64,000 bases of DNA from Sodiomyces alkalinus F11 (Eukaryota; Ascomycota; Sordariomycetes; Glomerellales; Plectosphaerellaceae). Numbering within the stretch: the stretch's first letter is position 1; every line of letters begins with the position of its first letter. Location of the stretch: assembly GCF_003711515.1 (NCBI RefSeq), contig NW_021167079.1, forward strand, positions 7,434,385 through 7,498,384, written 5' to 3'. A program made the position numbers and the translations under genes. The notes below the pieces were generated by a model. The model did not search any database. It saw only the letters and a program-made list of their open reading frames with translations, and had not been told where the DNA came from. Shown one piece after another: positions 11,445-23,907 of the stretch.

Positions 11445-11890
11445 CTTGAAGGGGCCAAACAAGGGGGGTAAGAGGGCCAAAAAAGAAAAGAGGTTGTTGG
11501 ACCTGGGGACTCCCGACGAACCGCCTAGGAAGGGTCTGGGGTGATGTCGCTGTGGACCGTGGATGTAGGGATGGAGACACAAGGGTCGCGTCGGAGTCCA
11601 GAGAGAGAAGGCGGCGTGGTTTTGGCAGTATAACTTATGTAAGCGACTTTTCTTCTCTCGTGGTGCGTACCTGTCCGTGATTACTAAGGTAAGTAAGCTC
11701 TTGTCGACTCTTTTCGCGTCAACGCTTCAGAAGTTGAGCAGCATCAACACCATCACCATCACCATCACCACATCCAGCAACGAGGAAACCAACAAAATCG
11801 GACCACTAAACCTCTCGATCTACCATACTACGCTTTTCCCCTGACTATTAACTTTTAATTCGTTTCAACAACACCCACGGCTCATTCACC
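11445..11890. promoter_or_regulatory. Divergent promoter region GPI16 / LUC7
   Basis: This 446-nt region separates two divergently transcribed housekeeping genes and must hold both promoters. A (CAYCAC)-type run at 11740-11775 and pyrimidine-rich sequence lie in the presumed 5' leader of LUC7. The context before the LUC7 ATG (CACCATGG) matches a strong fungal start. No specific factor site was identified. Confidence 0.5.
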
Positions 11891-12783
11891 ATGGCGGCCG
11901 AGCAAAGAAAACTGCTCGAGCAGCTCATGGGAGCTTCGGCATCCACCCGCCACGCCCAACTCTCCATGACCGACCCCAAAGTCTGCCGCTCCTACATCGT
12001 CGGCACCTGTCCCCACGACCTCTTCACCAATACCAAGCAAGACCTCGGCCCATGTCCGAGGGTACACTCGGAGGGCCTCAAAGTCGAATACGAGTCGTTG
12101 TCCGAGAAGGAGAGGCAGCGGTACGGCTTCGAATACGACTACATGCGCGACCTCCAGAAGTACATTGACGATTGCAATCGCCGCATTGATGCCGCCCAGA
12201 GGCGATTGGAGAAGACCCCGGACGAGATTCGGCAAACGAATGTTCTGGTATGCTATTCAGTTATTCCATTCCCCAAGTCCCCCCTCGACGTGTTGTTCTG
12301 ACCCGTTTTTCTCTCCCCCAGCTCAAAAACATCTCCGAGCTCAACACCAGCATCAGCAACGGCCTCCTCGAAGTCGAGATCCTCGGCGAAATGGGCGAGG
12401 TCTCCCGCGCCATCGACGAGTACTACCGCGTCCGCCAAGCCCAGCAGACGAAAGCCGAGCGCGAGAAGGAGCTCAAGGAGCTCTCCGACACCTCGGGTCC
12501 CTCGGGCCACCAGAAGCTCCAAGTGTGCGACGTCTGCGGCGCCTACCTGAGCAGGCTGGACAACGACAGGCGGTTGGCCGATCACTTCTACGGGAAGATG
12601 CACCTCGGCTATGCCCAGATGCGCAAGACCTTTGAATCGTTCCCCAAGGACATGCGCGGGAGGATGCGGGCGCCGCCTATCGATGACGATAATGCCGGGT
12701 CGGGCGGACACCATAGGGGGCCTCGCGGGGGTGGGGGTGGGTATCGTGGACGAGGGGGCCGAGGCTACCGAGGCGGATGGTAG
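11891..12783 (+). CDS. LUC7: LUC7-like U1 snRNP splicing factor
   Basis: Exons 11891-12247 and 12322-12783 encode 272 residues. Luc7 is a U1 snRNP-associated protein that stabilises U1 on 5' splice sites in the nucleus. The product shows the family start (RKLLEQLMG), a first CCCH-type zinc finger (CRSYIVGTCPHDLFTNTKQD ending in C..VH), the central coiled helices, and a second C2H2 zinc finger (LQVCDVCGAYLSRLDND ... HFYGKMHLGY). The C terminus is an RGG/GYRGRGG tail, which replaces the RS tail seen in animal LUC7L. The intron 12248-12321 is phase 0 (GTATGC ... CCCAG). It is next to GPI16 on the other strand with a shared promoter region. Confidence 0.95.
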
Positions 12784-13801
12784 AAGCCTGCTGCTATATA
12801 ACGCCTTCGTCTCGTGAGCAATACGGTTGGCTTATTCCGGAAAGCTTGGGTTCGTCCCGCATCCCCGAGCTGCTGCTCCACAAGACGCAATTACCTTGAC
12901 TTGCCACTCGTCTACATCCAGGGGACTGTCGCAGAAACATCATCGGCTCGCGACAGAGACACACCCAAATTTTGGTGTCGGCCTCCCTGCTCGACTCTTA
13001 CAACCCTACATACAACATCGACGCATCCACGGCAGTTCGTGGACCATCGCCTCTCCCTTTTCGGTCGACGGAGAGGTGGTAGGTCAGACTACGCGTGTCG
13101 TCAAAATTGAGATTGGGTATGCAGCATGCTCTCGACTCGCACACTCTGTCTAAACACGGCCATCATTTAACTGACTGCACACCAGTTGCGGGACGTGCCA
13201 CAACCCCGCCTAGCAATTCACTTCAACCCACGAATTATCAACACAGATTGTGAGACTGAGCCCGAGAACTGCACTGCACTCACTGCATTATTACCATGAC
13301 TGGTAGCTTTAGGGTCATTCAATCGCCCGTCTTAAGTTTGGGTTGGCTCGTGTCAGTTGTCCACGTCCATTACCGCATACAGCGGTATTGATTCGCCTTA
13401 AGCGACTCGTCATCCCAGCCAGCTTCGGCGGTCTTTCTATGTCTTATGGCAAAAGAGTTCGTAGCTAAGATAGACAGTGAAGCCAGGGGATTTTGTAAAG
13501 ATACCCAATGTAAAACAATACATTACCTTACTGTTGATGCATCATACATTGATGAAGCTCCAATTACTTTGCAATTAATTACTGCATCCCAGCATCAAGA
13601 AGGCGGCATGCATTGCCGACAGTTTCCTCGTCGTCCTGGTTCAGCCTAAGCCTCGCTTTTCTAACTTCCATGCTGCATATTTATTATACTTGGCAGCTTC
13701 TAACGGCTTGGTGCGCATCTGTTACCGCTGCAGATTCCCGCCCGGCTTTCATTTAAACCGCCCAGTTTACCCTTATACTTCCCTCGCTTTCCCCATACTT
13801 A
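12784..13801. other. Convergent intergenic region, no gene seen
   Basis: A stretch of about 1 kb between the LUC7 and RGG-protein 3' ends. Open frames up to 108 codons (around 12827-13153) have no recognisable features and no good start context. The stretch 13440-13640 is more AT-rich than its surroundings. No tRNA or repeat was recognised. Confidence 0.45.
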
Positions 13802-15076
13802 TTATGGCTTTTTGCCTACTTTTTCGTCTAGGGCTTCCATTTCTTCCCCCCAGTTAGTGCTTGCCAGCGGCGACAGCGGGGACGGCTTGTCCTCGGTGCC
13901 GGGCAGCGCCGGAAAATCCTCCGTGTTGATGACAGGCTTCGTCGGGAGCTCCGCCGATGCGTTGGACGGCGCATCGTCGTGAAGACCGTCTCTATCCCGG
14001 TTCGAACCACCACCGCCGCCGCTGCCACGGCCACCTCGACCACGACCCGGTCCGCCTCTGCCCCGACCCCTACCTCTGCCGCCGCGAAACCCCTCCTCGC
14101 CGACGAACCGATTGCTAGCAGAATAGCCATCGCCATCATCACGAGCATATCGGCTATCCGCCAGGGAATTCAGTCCCCTCGCACCCCGTACACCGCCATG
14201 CGCGCCATGGAAATCCCGCACGTCCTCCTGCTCCTCCTTCCCCTGGTCCCACCCCCCTTCCTTATTCTGCATAGCGCGCAGCTTCCGTTCGCGGTTCTTC
14301 GCCCGCTCCTCATCCATCCGCCGCCTCTCCTCCTCCCCGCGCCGCCGCCGTTCCTCCTCGGCCTTCCTCCTCTTCCGGGCCTCCTCCATACCCTTGGCGT
14401 ACGCCTCGGCGTGCGTCCGCTGGTCAGCCTCGGCGCGCTCGAATTTCCGCGTCGTCTCCGCGTTGAGGATCCGCATCTTCTCCAGCCGCGCCGCTAGCTC
14501 TTCTTCCGTTAGCTTGGTGCGCGGGTTCGCGCCCGACTTGATTCGCTCTTCGGATCGGAGCGCGGTGTTTTGGCCCGGTATGGCGGGCCCGGCGGCGGGG
14601 GCGGCGGGGGCGGCGATGGGCTTGCTGTCGCGTGAGGAGGTTCCCGTGTCTGCGCTGGGGCTGGCGGGAGCTGCGGGAGCGGTGGTGGGTGGAGGAGTGG
14701 CATTCTTGGAGGAAGAACGCGTAGCGGGGGACTGGCGGCGCGGACGTGAGGAGGGTCGTTTGTCGCTGTATTTGGAATTCGCGAGGCCCTTCGTAGCGGC
14801 AGGATATGGCGCGCTGGTTAATCCCTTGTCCTGTGCAGTCGGCTGCTGGTTGGTCTGGGGAGCAGGCTCTTGGGGAGCAGGGGAAGCAGTCGGAGCAGTG
14901 GGAACAGAAGGAACGGTGGGAACCGTGGGAACGGTGAAAACAGTCAATGTCGACGCGGACTCTTCTGTAGCTGCGATGGGCGCATCCTCTTCGATGAGCT
15001 GGTTGTCGTCGCTGATCGGCTCGAAGTCGTCGGCAAACAAATCGTCGTCCGTCCGCCCGCCAAACTGATCGTCCAT
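13802..15076 (-). CDS. RGG-box, coiled-coil protein (putative RNA-binding), function unknown
   Basis: A single exon of 424 residues. The protein begins with an acidic segment (MDDQFGGRTDDDLFADDFEP), followed by a Thr/Pro/Val and Ala/Pro-rich disordered region. A strongly charged coiled coil comes next (LTEEELAARLEKMRIL through EEERRRRGEEERRRMDEERA, about residues 195-275), then an RGG box (GFRGGRGRGRGRGG, about residues 330-360). A C-terminal motif INTEDFPALPGTE resembles the short FPALP-type motif of mRNA-associated proteins. These features suggest an mRNP or ribosome-associated RNA-binding protein. No RRM or zinc finger is present and the exact family was not identified. No intron is needed. 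Confidence 0.75.
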   Translation of the reverse strand: MDDQFGGRTDDDLFADDFEPISDDNQLIEEDAPIAATEESASTLTVFTVPTVPTVPSVPTAPTASPAPQEPAPQTNQQPTAQDKGLTSAPYPAATKGLANSKYSDKRPSSRPRRQSPATRSSSKNATPPPTTAPAAPASPSADTGTSSRDSKPIAAPAAPAAGPAIPGQNTALRSEERIKSGANPRTKLTEEELAARLEKMRILNAETTRKFERAEADQRTHAEAYAKGMEEARKRRKAEEERRRRGEEERRRMDEERAKNRERKLRAMQNKEGGWDQGKEEQEDVRDFHGAHGGVRGARGLNSLADSRYARDDGDGYSASNRFVGEEGFRGGRGRGRGRGGPGRGRGGRGSGGGGGSNRDRDGLHDDAPSNASAELPTKPVINTEDFPALPGTEDKPSPLSPLASTNWGEEMEALDEKVGKKP

Positions 15077-15583
15077 GATAGTAGGTAATTATAATTAGAG
15101 GCGTATAAGAGAAACCAAAGCAATGCTGGAAAAGAGGATCACAGATGATGCTGTGTAGCGATGCAAAGTCTGGGGAGCAAAACACGAAGACGGACTATGG
15201 AGTTCAAAGTTGCTTTTACTTGCTGATAATTATGGCGTAAATACGTACCTACCGATCCAAGCAATTGGTTCAGTACAATCGGCACCTATCAGAAGCTACG
15301 AGATCCTACTGGAGTTCCTTGTACCTGCTGTCATTACAACTGTCAAGTTCCAATGACCTTGAGCGCATCCGAAGAATAACCGGGGCGGTCAATTGTCCGG
15401 GACTAGACAAGTTGCAAGTCATAAATTAGGTAATATACCGTATCTCCTAACACCGACTGACCGACCGACCCAACACCGTGCATAACCACGACCATTTGAA
15501 AGTGGAAAAACGAAGCTCGCACCAGATAGACCCAGAAATTCGGAAAGATGTGCTTCAACAGCGTGCCGGCGCTGTCCCTGTCA
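15077..15583. other. Intergenic region upstream of the RGG-protein gene
   Basis: 507 nt, presumably the promoter of the minus-strand RGG-protein gene and the 3' end of the F-box gene. A GTACGTACCTACC word lies near 15244, one of the recurring GTAC-rich words of this window. No gene was seen. Confidence 0.4.
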
Positions 15584-16581
15584 TCATTGAGCCCCATGAT
15601 TCAGCTCTAGCAAACCAACCGGTTCTTCCCCCCGACTAACCCGCTCCCAGAACCTCCTCAGCCGCCACACCCTCCCGACCCCGCGACTCTCCTCCCACCG
15701 CCTCATCCCCTCCTCGCGCTGCATGACCTTGCTCTTCCACACGGCGCCCACCCACCTCCGCAACCCGTCCTTCAGCTTCTGCTTCTCGATGGCCCGCCGC
15801 CGAGCGACGAGCCCGGGGGCGACATGGACGGTGGTCATACCCTTGACGCACTCCGCGGGCAGCACGGCCCGCTCGACGAGAGCCTCGGCCGAGGGTCGGG
15901 AGGCCAGACGGCGGGCAAGTTGGATGGATTTGAGGGATCGGTCGAGGCGGCGGGAGACGATATTCGTGTGGGTGAGGAAGATGGAGCGGGAGATGAGGTC
16001 GGAGAGGGGCGGGCGGGATGCCAGGAGGGGCCGGAGGACGGCGCGGGTGTGGCGGAGACGGTAGGTGCGCAGGATGGGAGCTAGCGAGAGATGCCGGAGG
16101 TGATGGTTAATCTGCTGGTTGGTTAGCCCTAGTCTCACATTTTTGTTCTTGTTATTATTCGTCTCTGTTGAAAGGATGCCCTCTCTAGCATGGTAGCAGG
16201 GTTAATCTGAGGAGGCGAATCCCGCAGAGGACAGGCGGTTGAGAAAAAGAAGGGGGAACGCGCTGGGAAGCACACCCTAGACGTAGAGAGAATATCATCT
16301 ATATCGAGGAAGCCCAGGATGTTGAACAATACTTCATTGGGCATATTTGACAGGAGCACCCTCGCAGTGGGACTGGGCGATCGTGGTAGCCGGTCATCAT
16401 CATGTGCCTCTCGAGGCCGAAATCCGGCCGACGAAGGAAGAGGACAGATGCAGAGAGGAAAAGACCGCATGTCAAGTTCAGGCTGAGTGCTGGGTCGATG
16501 CCAGGGTCGGGCATCGACAATAGCTACCTCTGTGGAGGAGAAAGGCGGTGGAGGTGGGAGGATTGACGACGGGGCCGACAT
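15584..16581 (-). CDS. F-box domain protein
   Basis: Exons 16276-16581 and 15584-16114 encode 278 residues (intron 16115-16275, donor GTGTGC, acceptor CAG). F-box proteins bring substrates to SCF ubiquitin ligases through Skp1. After a Pro/Ser-rich N-terminal stretch, the F-box core LLSNMPNEVLFNILGFLDID is visible at about residues 75-95. Its last helix spans the intron (DDILSTSR, then NHHLRHLSL). The remainder is a basic helical region (RTYRLRHTRAVLRPLL, RRLDRSLKSIQLARRLASRP) of unknown target specificity; no WD40 or LRR repeats are seen. The acceptor could lie three bases away because of a CAGCAG repeat, changing one Gln. The start codon is the first ATG of exon 1; a later start is possible without loss of the F-box. 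Confidence 0.75.
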
Positions 16582-19500
16582 GTCAGAGAGGTCCGAATTT
16601 GGTCGAGGAGCTTATGATCTGATCTGGACGGCCAAAGAGCGGCTTCGCTAAGGGAAAAGGAAAGAACGGGTCTTCAGACCGAGCAATAAGCGGGCCGGGG
16701 AGGGGAGCGTAGAGTAGCTGGCTAAGGCAAGACCTCGCGAAAGCCTTGTTGGTTGCCTGGGTAGTTGCCTAACCTCGGGCGGAGGGCATGGATAGCAGAT
16801 CCTCAGCCTTGGTAGAGCTTTGCCCTCTGCTCACTTGTGCAAGGGATGACGCCGTTACAGGAAAGCAGAAAATGCCACCTCAGCACTCGCTCGAAATCGC
16901 AAGCGTGTGGAGCTAGGCAGGCAAATTGCCAAAAAAGAAGATACCGCGTCGCGTCAAGGAGGAGAGAGGAACAGACGACACGGGATGATAGAACAGGTCA
17001 CGGTGTCGGTGGACGACCGTAGAGCGGTGTCGACGGGGAAGACAGTGAGTGCGGGGGGGGAGGGGTGCCAACGGGGGGGGAAGCCGTCGAACAAGCTCGA
17101 TACGAAACGGCACCGAGATACGTTTCTGGAATGAATATCTCGATTGAAGGCTGAGGTTGGGCGTCAATCTCGGAGTGGGCGTCGTGAAGAAAGTTTCGGG
17201 GCGTATGGTCGGGATAGGAGGTACGGATACTAATGGGAGCCTAAGTTCTTCGTTGATCGCAATGCCGTGCAGCTAACGGTGACAGGAGGGTCCTGGGTTA
17301 TGATCAGCCAGACCAGGCTGCCTCCTCGGGACTTGTTGTAATCATGGGATGGGTAGAGTTGATTGAAGAACTGTTGCAGGAAGACGAAAACGGCTGCCTC
17401 GGGACCCGGTCTGTGACGTGATATGTGACACGACTTGTGCTGCGCTAGTCCGGAGGCAGGAGCCAAGGAAGTCAGGTACCTTGCCATGTGACTGCACCTG
17501 CATACGGGGGTACAGGTACATTGCAGACTACCTAAGCAGACCACCTTTCCTTAAGCAGACTAAGGCAGGTCACCTGCATTGTCCCTTGGTTGACGCCAAT
17601 GTTCTCAGCACCTAGGAGTACGCCAGACGAAGTAGAGAGTACAGAATAATTGATCGTACCTCAAGATATTCCGCGACTCCCACCAAAATCGAGACGAGGA
17701 GAACTCAATATGTACTACAAATATGTTAGTCATCACCGCGCACTGCATTATATCCACCATTTGCATTTGATCGTGGTTGTCTGTCCTCTCAGATTCGTAC
17801 TGCCGATGCCATCACATCCTCCATTACCAACTGCCAACTCGTTTCATCCCCCGGGTTGATTCCTCCGGGCTTAGTCGATACGAAGTACTTCGTACAACAC
17901 AGAGCTCCCCCTTGTTTGATCTGCGAGTTCGCGTTCGCCAAGGAGGCTCAAATGCGGCCGCCAACTCCTTCCTGCGGGTGACCGTGATCACGCCCACGTC
18001 TACGCCCGATCATGATAATCGTCACCATTGTCAATGTCAAATACCTCACTTCCGTATCTCAGGCTCCGATTCATATTCGTTTCCTTCTGGACCGATGTGC
18101 TGTTGGCCATTTACACTGGCCAGTGTGGACAACGCGACAAGAGGTCTTCCTGATCCTCAACGGAAACCAGCCTCCTACCGACCCTTGTTGCTCGAGTAAT
18201 TACGCTCGGTGGTAGTTGTCTTGGGAGGCATCCGGCCCTCGAGGCTGAAGGTCCCCGCCCCGCACAACACAAACCAAGAACAACTCACAACTCTCACGCC
18301 CCCATACCTCTTTCAGCCCCTGCAACTCATTGGCAGGGTTAGATCATGTCCCAGCATGAACTCGGAGGGCAACAATCAACAACCCCATCCCATTGCGCCG
18401 CGTGGTCCGACAAACATGGCCATTCTTTGACACGTTGTCAATACAGGCTTGCCTCGCAGTGGGGAATCTATGGCAGGTTCCGCCATTGTCTCTCACACAC
18501 ACACTCTCTCTCTCTCTTATGATACTCGATGACTCGAGCGCCAGCTTGCAATCGATCGTGACGGTGACGGCGTGACCTCGTCTCGGGCTCCTGGGTCTTT
18601 CTAAAAGTCCGACCTGTCTTGCATGAACTCAATTCGCATTGTTTATGTCCGGCCAATCAAATTGATCCATAGCTTCCTGTGCAGATGTACTGGAAACGCG
18701 GCCCCCGCGGACCGCAGGGCCAGTTTGCTCGACCGCGATCCCCAAACAAACCTTCGTCGACCCATTGTACGAAGTAGCAGGCAGGAACAGCATTCTCCTC
18801 TCTCATCTTCTCTTGTGTCGTTACGAATTCTATCCGTTATCCGTACGCTGGCGACCTATTGCATGGTTCCCCACAAAGGGGCCAGTTTTCCGTTGAATAC
18901 CTACCTTCCGGTAACGAACGTGCAGCATGTTTCAAAACATCGCCGGCTCGTCTCTCTGCGTTCCGTGCATTTCGTGCGTTTGCGTGCCTCGACGACCAAT
19001 CAAGCAGCCAAGGGCGACCTGCTCGTCATTGGAGTTAAATCGAGGTTGTTCCCGTTCTCGGCGCCCAATCACACCCTTTAACAACGACGCATGATTTCTA
19101 TACCACATGATTCGCAGGAACCCAGATCAATGGTTTGGTTGTGGAGGAGTTCTACACCTTCTGTCGTCCTTAGTGGTGGGAGTTTATTAACTTGTTCTAC
19201 GTGTCCGAAGTACAACGTTTTTTCTCTTTCTAGCGCCTTTCGAGATGATCGTGCAAAGGTGCCTCGCTATCTGGCCTATCAGCATCTCTGAATTACAAGC
19301 TGTCGGACATCGGACGTCGGACTATATTTATTCCGATAGACTTTCATACCTGGCACGCAACGGCGCAGGTACGGTTATTTTTGGCTCTCGGGACGGCCCG
19401 TGGCACCATTGTCAAGCAAGTCCGCTCCTTAAGACGCGGATCAAGACTCCCAGTCATTCCGAATAAGACGATGAAGCTTGTGTTAACATGATATATCAAA

Positions 19501-22500
19501 CGCCGTTCCTTGAGATCCAACTAATTCGATGTCTCTGAAAACAGTCGGCCTCTAATTGCTATGGCCCGTGTTGAAAACAGATTCTGCACGTGTACATAAC
19601 TAGGCCAACAACCCCAGCTGGGCCAGCTCAGGCTGCCAGTGGGCAGCCCATCCAGTGACTGTCTTCCCCACAAAATAGGAATCCTGAAAAGGATAGTGAG
19701 GTGAAAGGATTTCACGCGACTCTTTCCAGAAGTAGGCAAGACAGGCTGCCAACTCATCGTCCCGTCGCATCCGGCTAAGACGGCCCCTGTCAAAGTTTCA
19801 CCCGTCTTCCCCGTCCGGGGTTCCTAAGTTCCTAAGTATTAGGCTTGGACTGAGTCCAACTTCTCACCGGTGTCATCTGCAACTGATCAACCATCCTGGA
19901 TGTACCAACCGTCGTTTCTGTCTGGACACGCCAACTTTCTTTCTATGATCCTGGCACGCTGGCTGCGGCTGGCATTCCCTTGCAAGCTTCGTGCTGGCAG
20001 ACTCCTCCTACCGACTCCTCGTCAACAACTCACACTAGCTACTGCCGCCACTGATACGCCCCAGCCACTGGGAACGTCGTGCCCCCGTGAACACAATCTA
20101 GCCTCGTCATTGATGTGTGTACGTGTGGAAAATACACACCGCCTCGGATACTGCTTAATCTTGAACTCATCCTGCCCGAGGACAGCTTCAGTCTTCGCTC
20201 CCACAATCTTCAAATATTTCTGATAAATCTGCAATGACTTTGGGCTTTCATCATAATGATGCGGAACAACAAAGCAGCTTCCAATGGGGTTGCGGCGGAT
20301 ATCCCGCGTCCAGTTGCGAACATATACCGGCACACTTTACTGCAGAGTATTTGTAAGTTGACGAATACCACGGAAGGCTGGTTGGTGTGTGTCTCACTCT
20401 TGCCATAAATCCCACCTCTCGGCTTAATGTCGAGGTCACAGAAACGAGGAGGAACAGCTGTCATCCCGCATTTAAAACCGCCACCATTAGTATCTGACTA
20501 TCTGTACTTCTTTCTTTCGCATCATCCCATGTACTTTATTTGTTTTCGTCCTGCCTAAGGTACATAAAGCAATGGTATGGTTTGCAGCAAAATCTTTACA
20601 ACATATGTAGCACAATCTGTACAGCAAGTTGAGACTAATAATAGCTTACACGACCTTGGTTGTGCCCCAGAAACCCGGCAATAACTCGGAGCCAAAAAGA
20701 AAAGGAGAAGTAGCAGTAGAAGAACGCTCGTTGATACGAAGTATAACTTGTAAGTACCGAACCTGACCTGAACCCTCATCGCAATCGCAGTGAGGGAGTT
20801 AGAGACTTCCCCCTTTTGGAACATGGAAACCATGCATCAGAAAATGGGGCCCAGAAACCGGTCGCCACGTCGCCCTTGGCCTTCCTAGAACCGACCAACA
20901 CCAAAACAATCGCGGCCGCAGCGAACAGTGTGGGGTGATCAAGGAGGAAGCGAGAGGCGAAGAGAATGCCCGCAGAAGAACGTCACATCGTGCTAATAGC
21001 GGCCGGTGATGGCAGGCTGACGGCGAATCAGCCCCCCTACAGGCTATGCGCCCGTATGTGTGTCCTCTCATGTGAGGTAAGGTCCCTGCGGAAACTGCAC
21101 TGACTGACGGTCTTCTGTTGACCTTCTTCTGCCGTTGTGATATTATTTTCCCCTTTTGCTTTCCTATGACTCGAGGGACACGAGAAGTCCAAAGTGACAC
21201 GTCTCACTCTCACATTGATGGTATTGCTCACTGAATACTACGTGTATTTTCTAACTAAGCTTTGTCGTAAATCGATAGTGTGGTAAAGCATACAGAGAAC
21301 AAAAAGGATGATGTTAGCTTCTACGTCGTGTTAATACAGATCCCAAAACCTGAAACTAAGTGACGGGTTTGACAGAATGGGAAACCAAACCACTGCTGAC
21401 GACTTTTGGATCTTTGTCACATTCCCTAGTCCCTGCCGCCGTAATTCTCATTGTCGCGCGTCTACTTGTATTGTCATCGATGCTGGCCGCATGATGGGTC
21501 GGGCCACGTCCATGGCATGTTTCGTCCTTTCCCGCTTCGATGCCTGAAAAGGGACAGGGGTTGAATGGAGATCATACAGCGCTGTATCCCGAAAAATTCT
21601 TCCCCGGGGTTAATTCGCGGTTCGCGGCTAACATGATTACGGACTATCGCGAGAGGCGGCGAGACACGCAGTAGAGGTGGAGGATACGGTATACCTTAGT
21701 CAGGTCTGGAGATCATCCGCAGTCTAAGCTTCAAAGATGCATTGGAATTTCTCCGGGGATATTCCCGATTCCCCGCCAGACAGGACTGGAAGGTAAGGTG
21801 ACAACGTTGTAGCTGTGATGCTGCGCTGCCGTGCTTCCTTGGTATATCTCCGTACGGTTCTGAACTCGACCAGTCAGAAGAGTTGTTCTCACCGAAATTG
21901 ACGACCTTGCATTGACGTATCAGAGAACGCGGGACCTGACAAGGGGCACAGGTAGATCCTGGTCAGAATTTTTTTCAGCAAGATAAAGAGAAAGAAAAAG
22001 AGCAAGAAAAGTAGTACCCTGGCTAACAAGTGGCTTCACTCTCCCCAGAGATGGCCTGTGAGTATGTGACCCGCAGGGCCGCAGAAAAAGGGGGGGAGGG
22101 CCCGGAAGGGAAAAAAAGGGGGGGTGTGCAAGATGATCCAGCACCGTCTTGGCCCCCATGCCCCTCCTCACACAACGGACGAAGAAGTACCTCGTTGGAC
22201 GTACGACGTAGAGCTATAGCGGCCGGCTCTGAACCGATCTACAACAGCAGGAGCAAAGGCATGGAGTACAGAGCACGGGCCGTCCCTGATATGGAAATGC
22301 AAGGTGCGGAAACATGCTCGTAAGTAGGTAAGTGGGGTGGGACTTGCCGCCTTGCGTCTTGCGGCTTTGCCATGCCATGCAGCAGCAGCAGCAGTATATG
22401 GTGCCGAGAATGTGTGAATAGTACATACTCAGTCCTTTCGTCAGGTCGTTCGAGGATGGCCGGGTAAGGGGGGAGGGGGAGGCTAGGTCATAGCAGGACA

Positions 22501-23907
22501 GGATTAGGGATGACCAAGCAAGGAAGCAGGGTATCTGCCGCCTTGGGCAGAAAGTACTAGCAGACGGGTCTCAAAGCCAATAAGGCAGCAGAGAGACGTC
22601 GGAAACACAAAGGCGGGGGGTGTGTGTGGTTGCGTTGGACCTTGGTGTGGGTTTACAGAATGGGGAAGGGGGGGGGGGGCGAGCACACCTTGAGGTGCTT
22701 GGCTTGCCCCTGGACAAGAGGAAGATGGGAAAAAAGGAACAAGAAGAATAGAATAAAAAAATGAATATTGAAAAAGAAAAAAAAAAAACATCAAGGGGTC
22801 TCTCCTGTGTCCTGCGGGATGTGCAGCGAGAGAAATCCCCGGTTGAACTGCGATTAACCTCCCCCGCCAGCCCGTGTTGATGTACCACCCCCATGCACTG
22901 GGCCTCTGGTAGGGTGGGGAACTTCCGAAGTAGTTAGAGCGTAAAAAGGGGGTATGTTGTAGACGATAGAGGTATTTGCCATCATTTGGGCATGGACTAC
23001 GCACGTATACACGCCATTCAGGGAGGGGGTGGCCCTGCCGAGGCCCCTGAATAGCCGCGATCAACGTGGCAAGCGATGGCTGCCCGAGACTAGGTTCTGT
23101 GAGTTGGGGACATGGGGGGTACGGGTATGGGGGGAGGATGGACCGCATGGGGGCCAGAGGGGTCAAGTGAAAAGTCCGACCCGTATGCATAGGGCCAGAG
23201 ACAGCATAGGTATTGGAGCCAGAATGCGGTAGAGGTCGGGGCAGATCCGGAGCATGCGGGATGTGATGTACGGTGTAGTATCGTATCATACGCACGTACC
23301 ACTCCCAATGGCATCTGAAGTCATTCAAGAGGTTGTCAAGAGTATCCGGAATTTGGTAGTGACAACACATCGTGCGGGTCCCCAGATGGGAGATTTGCTG
23401 GTCTGGGGGCGGTTGTCCGTCCAGCCAGCGTCCAGGTATAAGATAGCTGCTGATCCGCACAAAGGGGTTACGACGAAAGTTGGACGACGTCAGGCAGAGA
23501 GATATCAAACAAGTTATCAACCAAGCCATTTCAAGAGAGAACCAGTGAGCCCGCAACTCGCAACTCGCAACCTGTGTCTCCCTACTTCGTGTTCAAGAAC
23601 AAACAAGAGGAGAGTAAAACAGGAGAAGAAAAGTAAAAGAGGGGAAAAAGACGAGAGAGAGAAAAAGAAGACCAACGGCCATTACAGGTATGCGAGCATC
23701 AAGCAACTGCAACTGCCTCCCTACCTTTACCACTACGTCAAAGGCCCCTCCTGCTCCCCCCCCCCCCCCACCTTTTCTTTCCGAGCCTAGTAGTTTTCGA
23801 GTTGGCTGCTGATGTTGGTGCTGTTATTAAGAACACGTCGAGACTCTTCCGAAAACACGGTTCACGATTCGGTTGTTCGAAGCGATACCCCTAACCGATC
23901 GAGGAAA
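16582..23907. other. 7.3-kb gene-free region with simple-sequence tracts
   Basis: No open frame in this stretch has a recognisable domain, signal peptide or coding-type composition on either strand. GC content appears lower than in the flanking genes. Contents seen are poly-G runs (17046-17053, 22662-22678), a CA/CT microsatellite (18495-18518), a CAG run (22381-22395), a poly-A run (22780-22790), a poly-C run (23757-23769) and a purine-rich tract (23610-23680). A 16-bp perfect palindrome lies at 17879-17894. The longest frame (22504-23556, minus, 350 codons) runs through low-complexity FFFFLF and looks spurious. The last 1-2 kb may be the promoter and long leader of the small gene at 23908. 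A non-coding transcript is possible but not shown. Confidence 0.5.
17879..17894. repeat. 16-bp perfect palindrome TACGAAGTACTTCGTA
   Basis: The sequence equals its own reverse complement. The half-site TACGAAGTA or close variants recur at about 18767 and 20737 in the same gene-free region. A relative, ACTTCGTACCAAGTAC, lies at 92-107. The function is unknown; it could be a dimeric factor site or a relic of a short inverted element. Confidence 0.5.

Noticed and set aside
14394..15068. 224-codon plus-strand frame opposite the RGG-protein gene
   Set aside because: Shadow of a GC-rich disordered coding region; no features of its own.
22504..23556. 350-codon minus-strand open frame
   Set aside because: Contains a FFFFLF run from a poly-A tract, has no domain or secretion signal, and lies in gene-free DNA upstream of the small gene at 23908. 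Most likely chance.
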